The notes under the pieces were generated by a model. The model ran no database searches, was not told the DNA's origin, and saw only the letters and a program-made list of their open reading frames with translations. Position numbers and translations under genes: made by a program. Shown one piece after another: positions 12,962 to 26,505 of a stretch of 64,000 bases of DNA. The DNA is from Motacilla alba alba. Its lineage: Eukaryota > Chordata > Aves > Passeriformes > Motacillidae. The first letter of the stretch is position 1. Every line of letters begins with the position of its first letter. The DNA lies in assembly GCF_015832195.1 (NCBI RefSeq), contig NC_052018.1, positions 67,641,666 to 67,705,665 on the forward strand, written 5' to 3'.

Positions 12962-13265
12962 TTGCCCATCGCTGATTTGCTCAAAAACGTGGGCAGCGTG
13001 AGCAGCAGGAGCAACAGCAGATGGCAGCACCAAGCTGCTGGATCGGGGCTGTCAGCGCGCACAAGGGGAAAACACGAACTGAGATTAACAAAAGTTTCTG
13101 GGAGTTTGTTTGCTTTCAGATCTCCTTCTTTTCTCCCATTCCTTTGGAATTATTTTGTTTTCTTCCGATTTTTCTACTCAGTATTGGGGAAAATTAAGAG
13201 AAAAAGAACAGCAGATGAGGGAGGTTGCTATGTCAGGTCATCCTGTATTGATTTAGTAGAAGATG
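12962..13265 (+). other. Candidate exon, open for its whole length
   Basis: A pyrimidine-biased acceptor (GATTTATTTTAG, AG at 12960-12961) and a donor ATG|GTAAGA (GT at 13266) bound 304 bp. The frame starting at 12962 is open throughout (101 codons) and stops only at 13274, past the donor. The left part has several CpGs (ATCGGGG, AGCGCGC) in an otherwise CpG-poor region. The reading is Ser- and Arg-rich, then hydrophobic and aromatic, then basic. No domain is recognised. It could be a lineage-specific or lncRNA exon, or chance. Confidence 0.22.
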
Positions 13266-13276
13266 GTAAGACCTGA

Positions 13277-16200
13277 TGTGACCTGCTGAATAGATGACAT
13301 GAGGTTATGGCCTAGCCTACCAGCACTTCACGTCCTATTAAACACTCCACAGGGGCAACATCTGGAGGGTTAAACAGCTGCTGGGTAATGCAATTTTAAA
13401 TACCACTCCATCAAAGTAATAGACTCCACAGGACCCTCTTGGGATCTGTACACTGATGTGTTCCAGGCTTTGTGTGCTGCAGCCCTTTTGTGTAACACAT
13501 TAAGGAGACCCTGATAGCTCTCACTTCAGCAGAGTGATAGAACCGAGGTTTGCAAATTCATCTACGGAACAACGCCTTGCTGAGCCTGGGATCAAACACA
13601 TGGCCTTTATGGGTTTTCTCTTATTTTTTTTTCTTCCTCAAAGCTTGATATTTGTTGTACCCAAAATTAAGTAAGCTAAAGAAAAGATTTAAGAAGAATA
13701 GATTTACTCTTGAGTCTATTTTAACAGCAATATATGAGCTTCCAAAGGAGACCTCATCCATGCTTTCTGTTCTCCAGGATAGTTACAGAGGAGGGAGCAA
13801 ATCTTCTCTGTGCTCAACATAACCAGCCAAGCTTTCAATCTGAATAACAAAAGGATTCCTCAGGCCCTTACCAGACCTGGCTCCTCTCCTGCATTCTTCA
13901 AATACAATCCCTAGCTCCAGCAACACAAATCATGAAGGAAATGTGGTCTCCAATTTGGTTGACCATGGAGGCTGGTGCCACCTCCTAGATGCAAATCAAC
14001 ACACCTGACAGTAGAATGGTATGCAATTCTCCAAAATAACTCCTTCCACTTTTTGATAGCTGCTAAGCAACAATTAGAAGTTCCACTAATTAATTAATTA
14101 ACCACTTTAGTCACATTGAATAATTAATCACTTTGAGAGACAACAGCCCAATAACTTTTCTATTGCCTGCTAATGCAACATTTGCTTTCTGATTCTGAAT
14201 CCAAACACAGATCCCTGCTTCTGGGCAGGCAGAATTTGATAGCTGTCACTGACTGAACTTTGTCACTACCAGGAGCATACAGAAGGACACTTGGTAACTC
14301 CTTTCCAGGGAGAAAAGCATAGGGTAAAACCTGCAGCCAGCAGGAGCCAGCATCCTTTGGCCCAAGTCAATTGAAAGTCTTCAGTTCTTTCTGAGCAAGT
14401 ATCTGCCCTTGGTGTTGTCCTTACTTGGACATCCTTCTCTCTGCTATACTGCAATCCTTTCAGATTAAAGGGCAGAGGAAAATTCCTCAATTACGTGCCA
14501 CAGTTTTGGCTGAGATATTCTGGGTAATTTTTTTTCTTTGTGGTGCCTTTTAAAGAGGGATGTAGTCATAGAGGAGCAGGAGGAGTTATGAACCCAGCAA
14601 TAGCCACCACCACCACTGCCACTTTATTTTTGTAATTGGGTACTTATAAACTTTGGGATGTAGGGGAAAGACCAGAGAAATGGCTTGTTTTAGCTCTTTC
14701 TCTACTGAGCTATACAAAACAATCTTCAGCTACCATATTGTCAACAGAGGCACAGCCCTGAATTGTCTCTGAAGTGTGTGCTGTAGCCTCACTTGACATC
14801 TTCCATGCTATTCCTGCACAAAGTATTTATACCAGGCAGTACTACTCACAGATGATTCTATCAGGTAACTATTCTTTGGAAATTGTAACATTTGAATGCA
14901 CATATATGTGAAAGATGCCCTCCTCTCACTAAACTAGTTTGTGGCCTGTGCTGTAGAAACAGAATCTGTTAACACTGCAGGCATATGAGCTACTGTAATT
15001 TACTTACTGAAATTATTTTCCGTCACTCATTACTGCTGAGGACACCACGGCTGCCCTCCATCTGTGGAGAGGTCTTCATAAGAAAATGGGGAGCAGTAGG
15101 GAAACAGCATGGATTCTCCAAAGAATGCATTAGTTTATTTATTTATTTCAAATGTCTTTCATGTCTTGGCTTTGTGCATCTTTTCCAAGAAGCAAATGCT
15201 TCACAGATGGAAAGAAGCAATTTTCAGTTGTAAAAATTCTAAACAGTTCAGGTGAAATGAAAAACAGAGCTTCCTGGAGACATGCCAGCTTTTTCTTTTT
15301 ATTCATTTTTTCTTCGCCCCAGCCTCACTTTTATTGTAAAAATATTCACCCACCTCCAGACTTTATAGCATGAGCAATGCCCTTCCTGGGGTCTAATCCA
15401 TGCCTGAGGTATCACTGCAGATTGATCAGAAAGGAAGGCTCCTATTTCCACACAGAGTTTACACATCTGCTCTGATTCTCTGCAGGGTGGATCCTCAGTA
15501 ACCCTGCTGCAAAAACTGAGTCTTATATAAACCAAGCTTACACTGGCATAGCTCCTCTTCTGCTACACTGTCATCAGGAAGAGGTCTAATTTGTCCACAG
15601 ATACTCTGTTTTCTGTCAATTCATAAGGTTAGGTAGTGAAATTAGGGGAAAAGATCACAGTCCACTGGTGAGAAAGAGTAATGACCTTATTTTTGGATTC
15701 CTCCTGCTGATAAAACCTTTAAGGATTTATGGCAGATCAAATTAGCAGGAGCTTTAGTAGATACCCTCATAACCTTTGGATAGCCCACACTGCCTGTGAG
15801 GCAGTTAAATCTACTGCACACTCCCCATGAGGAGCTTAATTCATCCTCCAGGACATCTGCCTTGGAGCCAGACACCCATAGCCAGACACACATCCATGGC
15901 CTCCCATGTGGAGACTGAAGCCCAGCAGTGGACAAAAGAGCACCTGCCGAGCACTGCTGGTGGCCATGAGTGTGGAGCTGGAGCAATCTCCTCATGGGAC
16001 AGGGGTCTGCAATGAGCAGAACAAGCACCGGGCGCCGGAGCAGCTTCTGGTGCTGAGGGAGTGGGTCCAGTTCCCTGGGCTCTAAATCGTTTGGGACCCT
16101 CAGGATCAGAGACTAAGAAAAGTAGAGAAGGTGGCCTGTAATTGTAAGCTGTTGCCACATCTTGGGGAAGGCAGGTCTGACACACACTAATGCCGAAAGC

Positions 16201-18816
16201 TCAGTCACTGGCGCCCTTTGCATATTGCAGTGGATTTTACAAGGCACATTCAACAAACATGCCGTGCGACGGCCTACGGGAAGAGAGTGAAACACTCAGC
16301 AGTGGGTGCTGAATCAGGGTCTGAGTGTGTAATCCAAGGTTATTTGCTATAAAGTCTAGGACATTCCCTTAAAAATGTTGAGTTGTGCAGGAAATGTCTG
16401 GTTACTTGTGTAACTGTTTGCAAGATACACAAACTCATCAGGCTCTGACTCCTAAGTCTTATGACAATAATGTATTTTCTTCCAGACATGTTCAGTTGCA
16501 TATCTGATACACATACTGCTCAGCCAAAATGACTTGTTAGTGATTTATTTGGAATATCCAGCCTTTACCATATGACATCACCTCCTCAACTTGATGAAAA
16601 AAAGGTTTAGACCGAATTCTTCCCATTAAAAATAATGGGGCAATAGGTTTCTTGATGCCAATATTTACTGATATCAAAGAAAAATATTGTCTTGGTTATT
16701 TGTCTTAATTTAGCCCAAGCAGTACACAAAGCACAGTGTACAAAAACAATATGTTCCTTCTTCTAAACCAGATCTTCACTTACTAATTGCTATATGAATT
16801 TAATGAAAACAGAGGCATGATTCAGTTATGCTTCATAAAAATTATCTCACTATATTTGTTTCTTTTCTTACCCTGATTGATAGAGAGGCCATGTAAAATC
16901 ACGTTCTATATCTGCCTTCACACAGAACCTCAGAAAGATTGCTTTTAAACTGTCTATTATACAAAATACAGGAGAATGAGACCCAGATCCTTTGCTAAGT
17001 TACGTAAGAAACAGTTACATTATGTATATGTAAGTGTACATATAGAGGTAGTAAAATATGTACTCTTTGTGTGTGTGTGCCCACACATATAGAAATAATT
17101 TTTATACTTTAATTAAAGCTTATGGATCTCAATGGTATTGGAACATTCCTAAAATTCAGATGTTGGATTTGGATATATTTTGCACAGACCATTCAATATG
17201 TCTAAATCCAATATAAAATCCAACCTAACATTAGGGCAAGTTCATGTGAGAACTGATTTGCTCAGAGAGAATGCTTTGCTTATGACCATGGACCCGGAGG
17301 CAGACAGAGATGTGCCTCACCTTCCTGTGACTTTTGTCCTGTTTAGAAACTCACATGGAATTCGAAATGTTGCAAGCTCAGATAAACCACCAGAGAAAAA
17401 TCATTTCAAGCAAGGACAGACATGTGAATAGCTAGAAGACTTTGTAAGAACTAGCCTGCTTCCAGCACACCAGAATAGGAAGACTTGAGCCCAGATTTTT
17501 TACTGAGGACTCTAGGACACATTTGATGATGAATGAAACTGCCCCTTCTCTGTTGTCTTTCCATTGCTTAAGAAACCTTTATCAGAAGTTACAAATGCAT
17601 TTTTCTCAGACCTTTCTACCACAGCACGACTCATTTACAGGCACTCAGCAGATCTTTGCTTCCATCTACATTGGCAAATTTCTCCTCCTGCCTCCTCTTG
17701 TGCAGTTCCCATTCCAGGCTCCTGCACCAAGGGGGGTGTGGTGAAATGGCAACCATATTCTGTCAGTGGCAAGCACATCAAAACCCATGAATTGACAACT
17801 CCTGGACTTCAGTGACTATAAACAAGCCCAAACCCTGCCACACACATGCTAAACTAACTTTTAGCCATAGCTCACACACTGCTACTTTGGGGAAGGAGGA
17901 GGGAGGATTTCTGCCTGGTTGCCACTAGATGGAGTGAAGCCAAAACTGTATATTTTACTAGTCTTGTGATGGAAACACATTCTTTCCCTATATAGGTTTG
18001 GGGTTTTGTTGTTTGGCTTTTTTCCTTAAATAAGTCTATTAAGCTGAGAACCAAGCCTGTCTGGTTCTGGACTGAGAGAGCCCTGTTAGTGTGCTGCTCT
18101 GATTTGTAACTCGGGTTCATGCCCAGGATTCATAACATGTGGACTTTCCATGCCGTACACCGGAGAACTGAAGTAAAAATTTTCAAATTACTTTCCTTTT
18201 TTTTCTTCCAGCACCCAATTCAGATGAGTAAATAAGGAGTTTTAGCTGCAGAGAGAGTCCTTGTGCTGTGACAACAGAGACACACAGGTTCTATCTTCAG
18301 GCTTCTAAGACAGATCATTATTACTTGGTGGTGCTGACAACCTTCAAAGAGTTTAAGCAAGAGTCCATCTTTCCTTTTTCTCTTTCACTCTGTTAGCCCA
18401 CCTTTTGTACTTGTCCATATGTGCATCTAAACTCCTGTGCTCTGCTCAACTAGTTACATACTCATAACACGTGGGAAAATCATGAGATATTTCTTCTTGG
18501 TGGGCAGTATATTACCAATCACTGTTAAAACATGACAGCTGGTGCTCCCCAATGTGCTCAGCATTGCTCTACTCCATCTAGGGGAGCTTGGTTATTGTTT
18601 TAAATGGTAGGTGACAATAAGGTAACAGTTATGGCTTCTCAAAATCTAGTACACACAGATGTGTACTTTGAAAAGTGCAGTGCAGTTTGAATGGTGAGCA
18701 TCCCTACATGGAGTCCATTACACTGTTGTTTTTTTAATTATACCAAATCTGCATATGCCTGAAACAGTTGAAATCCCTGAAAGTCCAAGGATGTTTTGGG
18801 AACCGTTTTGCTTATT
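13277..18816. other. No gene seen; non-coding sequence
   Basis: AT-rich stretches alternate with moderately GC-rich ones (15,820-16,110). Open frames there on both strands show no conserved motifs. A short GT/CA patch occurs near 17,068-17,085. No transposon was recognised. Confidence 0.55.
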
Positions 18817-19240
18817 GAATAGAATAGAATAGAGTAGGACTACTTGAATTGGAAGGGACCTACAATGATCCTGTAGTCCATCAGCCTGACCAAGGGCTGA
18901 CCAAGTTTAACACATGTTAAAGGCATTGTCCAAATGCCTCTTTTAAGCACTGAAAGGGTTTGGTCATTGAACACTTCTCTAGGAAGCCTATTCCAGTGTT
19001 TGACCACCTTCTCAATATCTACTAAACTCCTAAGAACATTTATTTCCTCCTACATTGTATTTGGCAAGAAAGTAAGCAATTTTTTCATACTCTTCCTTGA
19101 ATCTGAATTATAAGCTATTTTTTTACCCTTATTTCTTCTGAAGCAGGAAAAATTACTACTTTACAAACTTTGAAGGCCTTCTGTTAAGTAAATGAAAACC
19201 TTGCAGATCTCTGCTACTGCTAATACTCTTCCAGATGAGG
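18817..19240 (-). mobile_element. CR1 LINE fragment (3' end at left)
   Basis: The left end carries the AGAATAGAATAG microsatellite-like 3' terminus in reverse complement. It is followed by TTGGAAGGGACCTACAATGATC and the 'tagtccatcagcctgacc' and 'aggaagcctattccagtgtttgacc' blocks typical of the CR1 3' region. Similarity is clear to about 19,030 and fades after that; the right limit is approximate. It is a 5'-truncated, decayed copy with no useful coding sequence. Confidence 0.88.
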
Positions 19241-22200
19241 CTGCTTGGATGTTACTTATTTTCCACCAAGTGAGGCTCCTTTTTACAGAACTTGGTGATG
19301 AAAAGATTTAAGGCAATAGCTGCTCAGAAATCCAAATACATCTCATCAAGAGAGATTTTAACAGAAAATTTTGTTGAGGAATGTTTCTGCTTGAAGAATA
19401 ATCTTGTATTTTCTCCAGGAAGTTTTGAACAGATTCAGAAAAAAAATAGAAACTTCAAAACATTAATGTTTCTACTTTAAATATTCTGTTACTGTATTTT
19501 TCATATTTGTAAGAAAGCAATGAAATTACTAATTATAATGGAACAAGAGATTATAAATATAATTATTATTACTTGATGGATATTTTGACTCTAAACATAA
19601 TTTTGTTTGAGATTTTGAAACTGATTAATTGAAATTACAGGACAGCAAAAAACCCTGACATTTCAATGTAAAATGCATCATTTTGAAACAAAACCACTGT
19701 TTCTGTCTGAAAGAGTCTTTCAACCTCTTTTAGAGAGCTCCCCGTCAAAGGCTCACCTCCCCATGTTGTGCATGCACACTTTCAAGTCTGCCAGCATTTA
19801 ATAATGAAGGACAGATTGTGAGATCTCAGTTGTGCAAGCAAAGCTGATTTTTTTCCATTCCAAGACTGGAATTGAAATGGATCAGGGCAAGAACCAGACA
19901 TTCTCATCATGGACAGGAGAGGAAGAGTGGGCATGAGTATAGGAGAGAACGAGACAAGGAAATGCACTGGCAGTCCAGGCTTGCTGCTTTTGGGGCATCC
20001 AGGGGGAAAGGGAAACTGCGCACAGCTGAGCTGCCTCCAGCCAGGATTATGACAACTTCCCACATCCCAGCTCTTCTTTCAGCAAAGCAGTAGAAACATC
20101 CAGTTTAGCCCTCTGGCACACAAAGTCTGTTTTCTAACCAAAAAGCATGACTTTCTAAGCAACCAGATTTTTCTTAGCAACACTTTAAGCTGGATACAGC
20201 TGTCATATCATTACTTCCCAATTAGGAGTATGGCAAGGCTGTCCCACGTACTACAGGACATTTTGATGCAAAAAAGAAAGGGTTCATTGGCCCTTCTTCA
20301 CTAATGATTTTCTGATTATCTCCCTCTTCCTTGAAAATCCTGCTGGAGTATTGTTCAATGTCACATGTTACAAACATCAGATACATCAATAGCTCTTGAA
20401 ATCAGCATAAGCTTTGTTTCAGGGCTCTCACATCTTCTAACTATTCCTTATCCTATCTTCTTCACAATAGCTGGCACCACTGCATTAAAAACGTGCTTCA
20501 AAAAAGTTTATGATTATATGTTTCTTTGATGAAACACTGACTGTAGCCATTAGTATCCATATAAATTTCTAACCTGCATGGGTGGGGCTAGCTACAACTA
20601 CCTAACTTCAGTTTCTTAAGAATCACATCAAATGTAAAAGACTTTGTGAGCTTTTTTGATACTCAGTGGAGAGAAAGAAGCGTGTTTATAGGGCAAATAA
20701 TTTCTTCTGATGCCGTATGTGAGGCTATGGTACCAATAACTCAAGGGGTATCTTTTTTCTTCTGTCAGTCACAAAAGGGCACCCAGGTGAATAACTTAAA
20801 GTAGCTAATTAATACTTTATAAGGTAAAATTGTGTCAGATGAATCCCAACAACTATGTTGTAACTTTATCTTGCAGTGAAAAATGGGGGTTTGGCAAGCA
20901 AAAAGCTCTGTATTGGAATATAGCTATGCATAAGCTAATGCATATCTATTTAAATACTAATGAGTCTACCCAAACCCCATAAAAACACAGCTATATTATT
21001 CTAATAATACAGTAATTCTTCACACCAACTACATTCTTTCCTTTTTCTCCTACCTTTCTATCTCTTCATAGTCTGGAAGATATCACTACCTAAATACTTG
21101 CTATGTGGTCATAATTTTTTAGCTTATTGAAGAAAAACTATTTGGAAACATCTCACTCTCTTAACTGCATATTGTTTGGCAATATTCTATAGCGCAAAAA
21201 GGGTTTTAAAATCAGGTTGCTTCCTGTAGCTCATCTTGCAAGCCCCAAGTCTTTATGTAGTTTTGCAGCAGTGAAATACCATTTCATTCTGAGGCTGTAA
21301 AGAAAATTGCTTCCTTCATCATTGTTCAGGCAGGATCACCAAGAAAAGGGGAGAAGGGATCCTGCTGGGGGCTGCACTGGCTGTGCCTGAGGTCAGGGAA
21401 GGGGAAAGTGAGTGGCTGCAGCTCATGTGCACGCAGTGTTTGCTCCCAATGTGTTTGTGCCTGGGAGCACAGGAGCCACAGCCTGCGCTCAGGACGGACA
21501 CAGCTCTGGCAGTGTGTCCTTGTCATTCAAACCTGTTATTCAGCCTGCCCAGTGCTAGGCCTGGCCTTAGTCATGAAGGAAAATTATGCCAGTGAAAGCA
21601 ATTCTTTTTGATATGGAAAAACGTCAGAAGGGGCTCGGATAAGATTAGAAAAACAATTTCCTTTGCTGACCAAACACAAATTTTAAGCCAGGTCACCAAA
21701 GGTGAAATGTCATTACACCAAGTTATGTAGTTTTGACTTCCCACTTAATCCTTATTTCAAGGTAATGAAACTTAACTGTCAGCTGGAATACCGTGTCCAG
21801 CCCCAGTATCTACACCTTCAAAAGGATTTTGAAAATTTGGAAAGCATTCAGGAAACCACTTCAGAAATGCTTTGAGCACTCTTTAATCCAGCAGACAAAG
21901 GCATAACAAGATCCAGTATCAGAAAGCTGTGTTTTGAAATATTCAAATAAAGGTTATAAGAATTGCATAAGCAGGGAAGGACTTATTACATTATCCATCA
22001 CTTCAAACTTTTGAATCTAGACTCGTTCATCTTATTAAAAAGATCATCATTTTCTTAGCTAGAACTATGGATTTGAGTTGAGAATTTCAAGATTTTTAAG
22101 ATTCCTCTTGTGCCTTGATAAGCAATAAGTTAATGTGAAGTAAGGCACTTATTTCAAGCATTAAGTCTCTTGTCTTCTCTCTTTGAGCATGCACTTAAAA

Positions 22201-24205
22201 GTTAGTACAACAGTTGAATACCCAAAGGAATACCCAAGCCAAGCTTTAGACAAACTTTGATCTTTGGTTATTTTAAACTATGGTCTTTGATTCTTACAGA
22301 TGAAAAAATACACTCTGGTGGTTTTTTGTTGTTTTGTTGGGGCTTTTTGTTTGTTTGGTTGTTTTTTTAGGAGGCTTGGTTTTGGAGTTCCTGGGTGGTG
22401 TTTTTTTTTTTAGTTTGTTCGTGTTTGTGTGTGTGCATGCGTGTGTGTGTAGTAGAGATGTGAATCATGATCCAATCTTATACATATGTTTTAAGTGCTG
22501 GGGAAGAGATCATGCTGCAGAGAACTACTATAGATAACAATTTGCTCCAGGACTCTTTCTTTCCATACTTATTCAAAATTCACTTGCAAATTATAGACTC
22601 ATCAGACTTGATCAGTATTTAGAGGCACTCAGCTATATTTTACTAAAAGAAAGACCATTCATATTTTCTGTATTTGACAGCCTCATTGCAATACCAGGTT
22701 ACCTGGTATTATGTTACCTGAGTGGATGAGTGGTCTAACACACCAAGCACAAATACTTGTACATGTGTCCCATCCACAGAGGTTTCCTCGAGTAAAATTT
22801 CATTACTTAATCAGAATATGAAAAACTGCATAAGCAAAACTTAAATTATTTGAGGTCTTTAAAATATTCTCCGAGTTCTTTGCACCAGCCCAATGAACTT
22901 TCAGAGGAAAGTGGACTGATACATCAGAGAATTGTGATGTCCTCTTCTCTTTAACACATCATTTTTCTAGGTGCTATGCTGCACCTTTTACCTAATGTTT
23001 CTCCATCTCTTTGTATGTAACTTTGTAGTTGTCAAACCCTTCTGTCACCAGAGCTTTCTCAGACTTTTCCTTATGTCTATTTTCTTCTCATCCTGACCAC
23101 TCCAATTCCAGATTATTCCATTCCCACAGGCCCTAGATTTAGAAAACTATACAAATAGTGAAAATTAGGAAGCATATGCGCAAATCCCCTTGCTATAGCT
23201 ACACTATGGAGTTTTGCTCATATGAAGTCTATTTTTCCACTGCAGATGTCCAGGACACCTGAACGAAGCATATGGTACTTCATGGCAGGAAGTAATACTC
23301 TCACTATGTGCACCCAGAGCACAGCAGAAATTCTAACTTTTATCTCTGAATGTTTTTGAATTTCCTTGTGGTTAGAGGGAATAGCACTAAGCCGCCCTCT
23401 TACATAACATTTAATCAGACAGTGATGGTATTGAAAGCAGACCTGTAGACATGCTCATATATTCAGAAGTTTGTTTGTTTATTTCTAATTATGTAAGTTG
23501 GCTTGCTAGGAGCAACATACGCCTCCCTTTTCAACTAAAGGATTCATGAGGTTGTTAAATGAAAGTACAGATCTAGGACTAGAACAAAAATAACTACGCG
23601 GTGCATTGCCTTCTGGTTTCCAGAGTGATTTAATGGTCTAATCTTATTTCATTAGCCTGTAAATTTGTCCTTATTCCTACCCAGGCTTGCCATCATATAT
23701 AGAAAAGTGGATTATTCAGATCTTAAATAGCATGGCATGAAAAGAAAGATAAGTATGCATGGCAGTACTGTCATTTTTAACTTGCTTAAGATCCTTAAGT
23801 ACTTTGCAGCTGGAAGCTTTATAAATACTTTTTTATAATCAAATACATCATTTAGAGAAAGTACAGTGCTTTTCCACATGCAGTGTCAAGCACTCATGAC
23901 AACTGCTGCAGAGCCTGTAAAATAATAAACATACCTGCACTGCCTGGACTGCTCTGTTCTCTCTATGGATGAGCCCCTTCTGGTCCCTGCATAATTTAAC
24001 AGAAATTAAAATAGATAGCATATTTCATCTCTTATTGATATCAAAATGGATGAGCATTTATGTGAACAGTAAGACATCTCATTAACAAATCTTACTATCA
24101 AATTGAATAATTACTAAATGTTCGGTATAGATACCTGAAGCACCCTACCTTTTATGTCTATTATTCTGGTAATAATCCTAGTCCACCACTAAGAAAATAA
24201 AAAGA
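19241..24205. other. No gene seen; non-coding sequence
   Basis: This is AT-rich unique sequence. The somewhat GC-richer patch at 21,330-21,560 is open on both strands without recognisable protein. Apart from the GT-rich simple repeat at about 22,318-22,451, nothing could be assigned. Confidence 0.55.
22318..22451. repeat. G/T-rich low-complexity tract ending in (GT)n
   Basis: Mixed T runs and TTGTT/GTTTG units run into GTGTGTGTGTGCATGCGTGTGTGTGT near 22,424-22,450. The open frame across it is pure low complexity and is not coding. Confidence 0.85.
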
Positions 24206-24545
24206 ACCATAGAATATCCTGAGTTGGAAGGGACCCAAAAGCACCGAGTCCAACTCCTGGCCCTGCACAGGACACCCCAAGAGTCACACCCTGTGCCTGA
24301 GAGCATTGTCCAAACACTTCTCAAACTCTCTTAGGCTGGTGATGTGAGAAGCCTGTACCAGTGTCCAGCCATGCTCTGGATACAGAACCTTTTTCTAATA
24401 TCTAATCCAATCCTCCCCTGACACAACTTCATACTCTTCCCTTGTGTTCTGTCCCTGGGCACCAGGGAGAAGAGATTGGTGCTTGCCCCTCAGCCTCCCC
24501 TTGCAAGGAAGCTGTGGACTGCTATAGACCACAAAAGACCACAAA
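24206..24545 (-). mobile_element. CR1 LINE fragment
   Basis: It starts ACCATAGAATATCCTGAGTTGG and continues with 'ggaagggaccc', 'gagtccaactcctggccctgcacaggacacccc' and 'gagaagagattggtgcttgcccctcagcctcccc' blocks. This is the reverse complement of a common avian CR1 3' region. It is 5'-truncated near 24,520-24,545. It belongs to a different CR1 subfamily from the 18.8 kb copy, judging by its 3' end. No intact coding. Confidence 0.93.
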
Positions 24546-25541
24546 CTCCCTCAATAGTTTTCTTGAATGTTCATAAAGGGTTGTTGATTTTTGAGAATGG
24601 ACACTCATCTTCATTCATTTAGATTCTAGCTCAGCCTCCCAGAAGGTGGCAGGCGAGCTGGGTTAGCAGCAAGCATCCTCATGGAAGTTGGCACACCTTG
24701 CTCCTAGAATTTGTGACAGAACTCTTCAGATGCCAGATTTGCTCTTGAGATGTATTTTTTTGATAGTTCTGCTCTTTTATCACTTTGAACCTGACATTGT
24801 ATTTTTGTGGTAAAGGACATAGCTCAAATCCAAGAAATTCCTAGTCTCTTCAAGAGGAGGAAAAGACAAATCTTTATTTAATTTTTCCTTAAATTCACTC
24901 TCTTTAAATATTATCTCTTTACATACATAATTTTTATTGCATAACACACAGTACTTGGGATCATGTTTTATTTAAGAGAAGACTTCATAGTGAATCCACC
25001 CACAGCTGACAAAGATCTCTTAATAACTAACAAAAAATAAAGAAGGAACTGAAGGAATTAAGAAACAATGTGCTCTATTAGTTACTGCATATATATCTCT
25101 CAAAGTTTAGATGGATAATTTAGTCATAAATGGACAGACATTATTGTGTGACATTAGGAGCAAAGAGAAGGAAAGAATTCCATCATTTACATAGAGTTGA
25201 TAAATGAAGTCTTAACTGTGTACAAATTTTATGAAACTGGCCAGGTAAATTAACACAACTTGGCAAAAATAATTCAATTCATGGTCAAATTGTACAATTA
25301 AAACAAGCTGGTGCTGTTCAAACCGATGCACTTTACTTAAAAATACATATAAATATTCCTAGATTTCCAGCAAATAAAAGATCCCACTTATTCTGGCCAA
25401 ATCTCAGTCCCATTCTCTTTCATGGAACACAAGTGAATGTTATTGTAGTGATACAAATTTTTGTTGTTATTCAGTTTTCATGGTCTCTGATCACATTTAT
25501 TTATTTCCTACTATGCAAAAAGCCTCTTAAGAAAATTAATT

Positions 25542-26505
25542 AGAATCATAAAATGTTAAGGGTTGGAAGGGACCTTAAAGATCATCAAGTCCCAACCTCC
25601 CCTGCCATGGAAGGGACAGCTTTCACTAGACTAGGTTGCCCAAGGTCTTGTCCTATTTGGTCTTTAACACTTGCCAGGCTGGGGCATCCACAGCCTTCCT
25701 GGGCAACCTGTTCTAGAGTCTTACCACCCTGACTATAAATAATTTCTTCATCATAACTAACCTTTTTTTCCCCTAATATTGTTTGCAATTGTTACTCCTT
25801 GCTCCATCACTACAGTTCCTGATGAAGAGTTCCTTGACAGTTTCCCTGTAGGCCCCCTGCAGACACTGGAAGGTTGATGTGAAGTCTCACACCACCTTCT
25901 CTTCTCCAGGATGAACAGCCCCAACTCTCTCGTCCACCTTTTCAGGGAAGTTGCTCCAGTCCTCTTAAAAACTTCACGGCCCTCCTTTGGACTTGCTCCA
26001 ACTGTTCCATGTCCTTATGCTGGGGACACCAGAACTGAATACAACAGTCCAGATGGGCTGTCACAAGGGCAAAGTAGAAGGGGAAAATCCCCTCCATCAA
26101 CCTGCTGACCAGACTCCTTATGATGCAGCCCAAGATTCCACTGGAGAACCTTTCTGAGTTCCCAGCACACACTGCTGGCTTATGTTGAGTTTTTCATCAA
26201 CCATCACCCCCAAGTCCTTCTCCTCAGGGCTGCTCTCAATTACTTTTCTGCCCAGCCTGGAGGTATGCTTGGGATTGCTGTGACCCGGGTGTAGGACCTT
26301 GCACTTTTCTTTGTTGATCTCAATGAGTTTTGCATCAGCCTATCTTACAAGTGTGTCAAGGTCCCTCGGGATGGCATCCCTTCCCTCCAGCATTTTGACT
26401 GCCCCTCAGTGACGCCACTCAGCTTGGTGCACCAGTAAAATTGGTGAGGGTGCACTCAATCCCACTGCCCATGTTGCCAGCAAAGATGTTGAACATAAAG
26501 GGATC
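25542..26505 (-). mobile_element. CR1 LINE fragment, about 1 kb
   Basis: It begins AGAATCATAAAATGTTAAGG, then TTGGAAGGGACCTTAAAGATC, in reverse complement. It extends through the 3' UTR and the end of ORF2: the minus strand at 25,942-26,172 encodes the CR1 ORF2 C-terminal segment. The right part carries the 'cagcttggtg...gagggtgcactcaatcccactg' block. The 5' truncation lies at about 26,505. Small indels and stops show it is inactive. Confidence 0.95.
25942..26172 (-). pseudogene. CR1 ORF2 C-terminal remnant
   Basis: The minus-strand reading contains ALVTAHLDCCIQFW, then LEQVQRRAVKFLRGLEQLP. This matches the conserved tail of CR1 ORF2 (reverse transcriptase/endonuclease polyprotein) after the RT domain. 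It is short, lacks the catalytic domains and ends in stops, so it is a dead fragment within the surrounding CR1. Confidence 0.88.

Noticed and set aside
15687..16185. Overlapping 113-114-codon minus-strand frames
   Set aside because: Two phases are open together in a mildly GC-rich patch, with no motif and no splice context.
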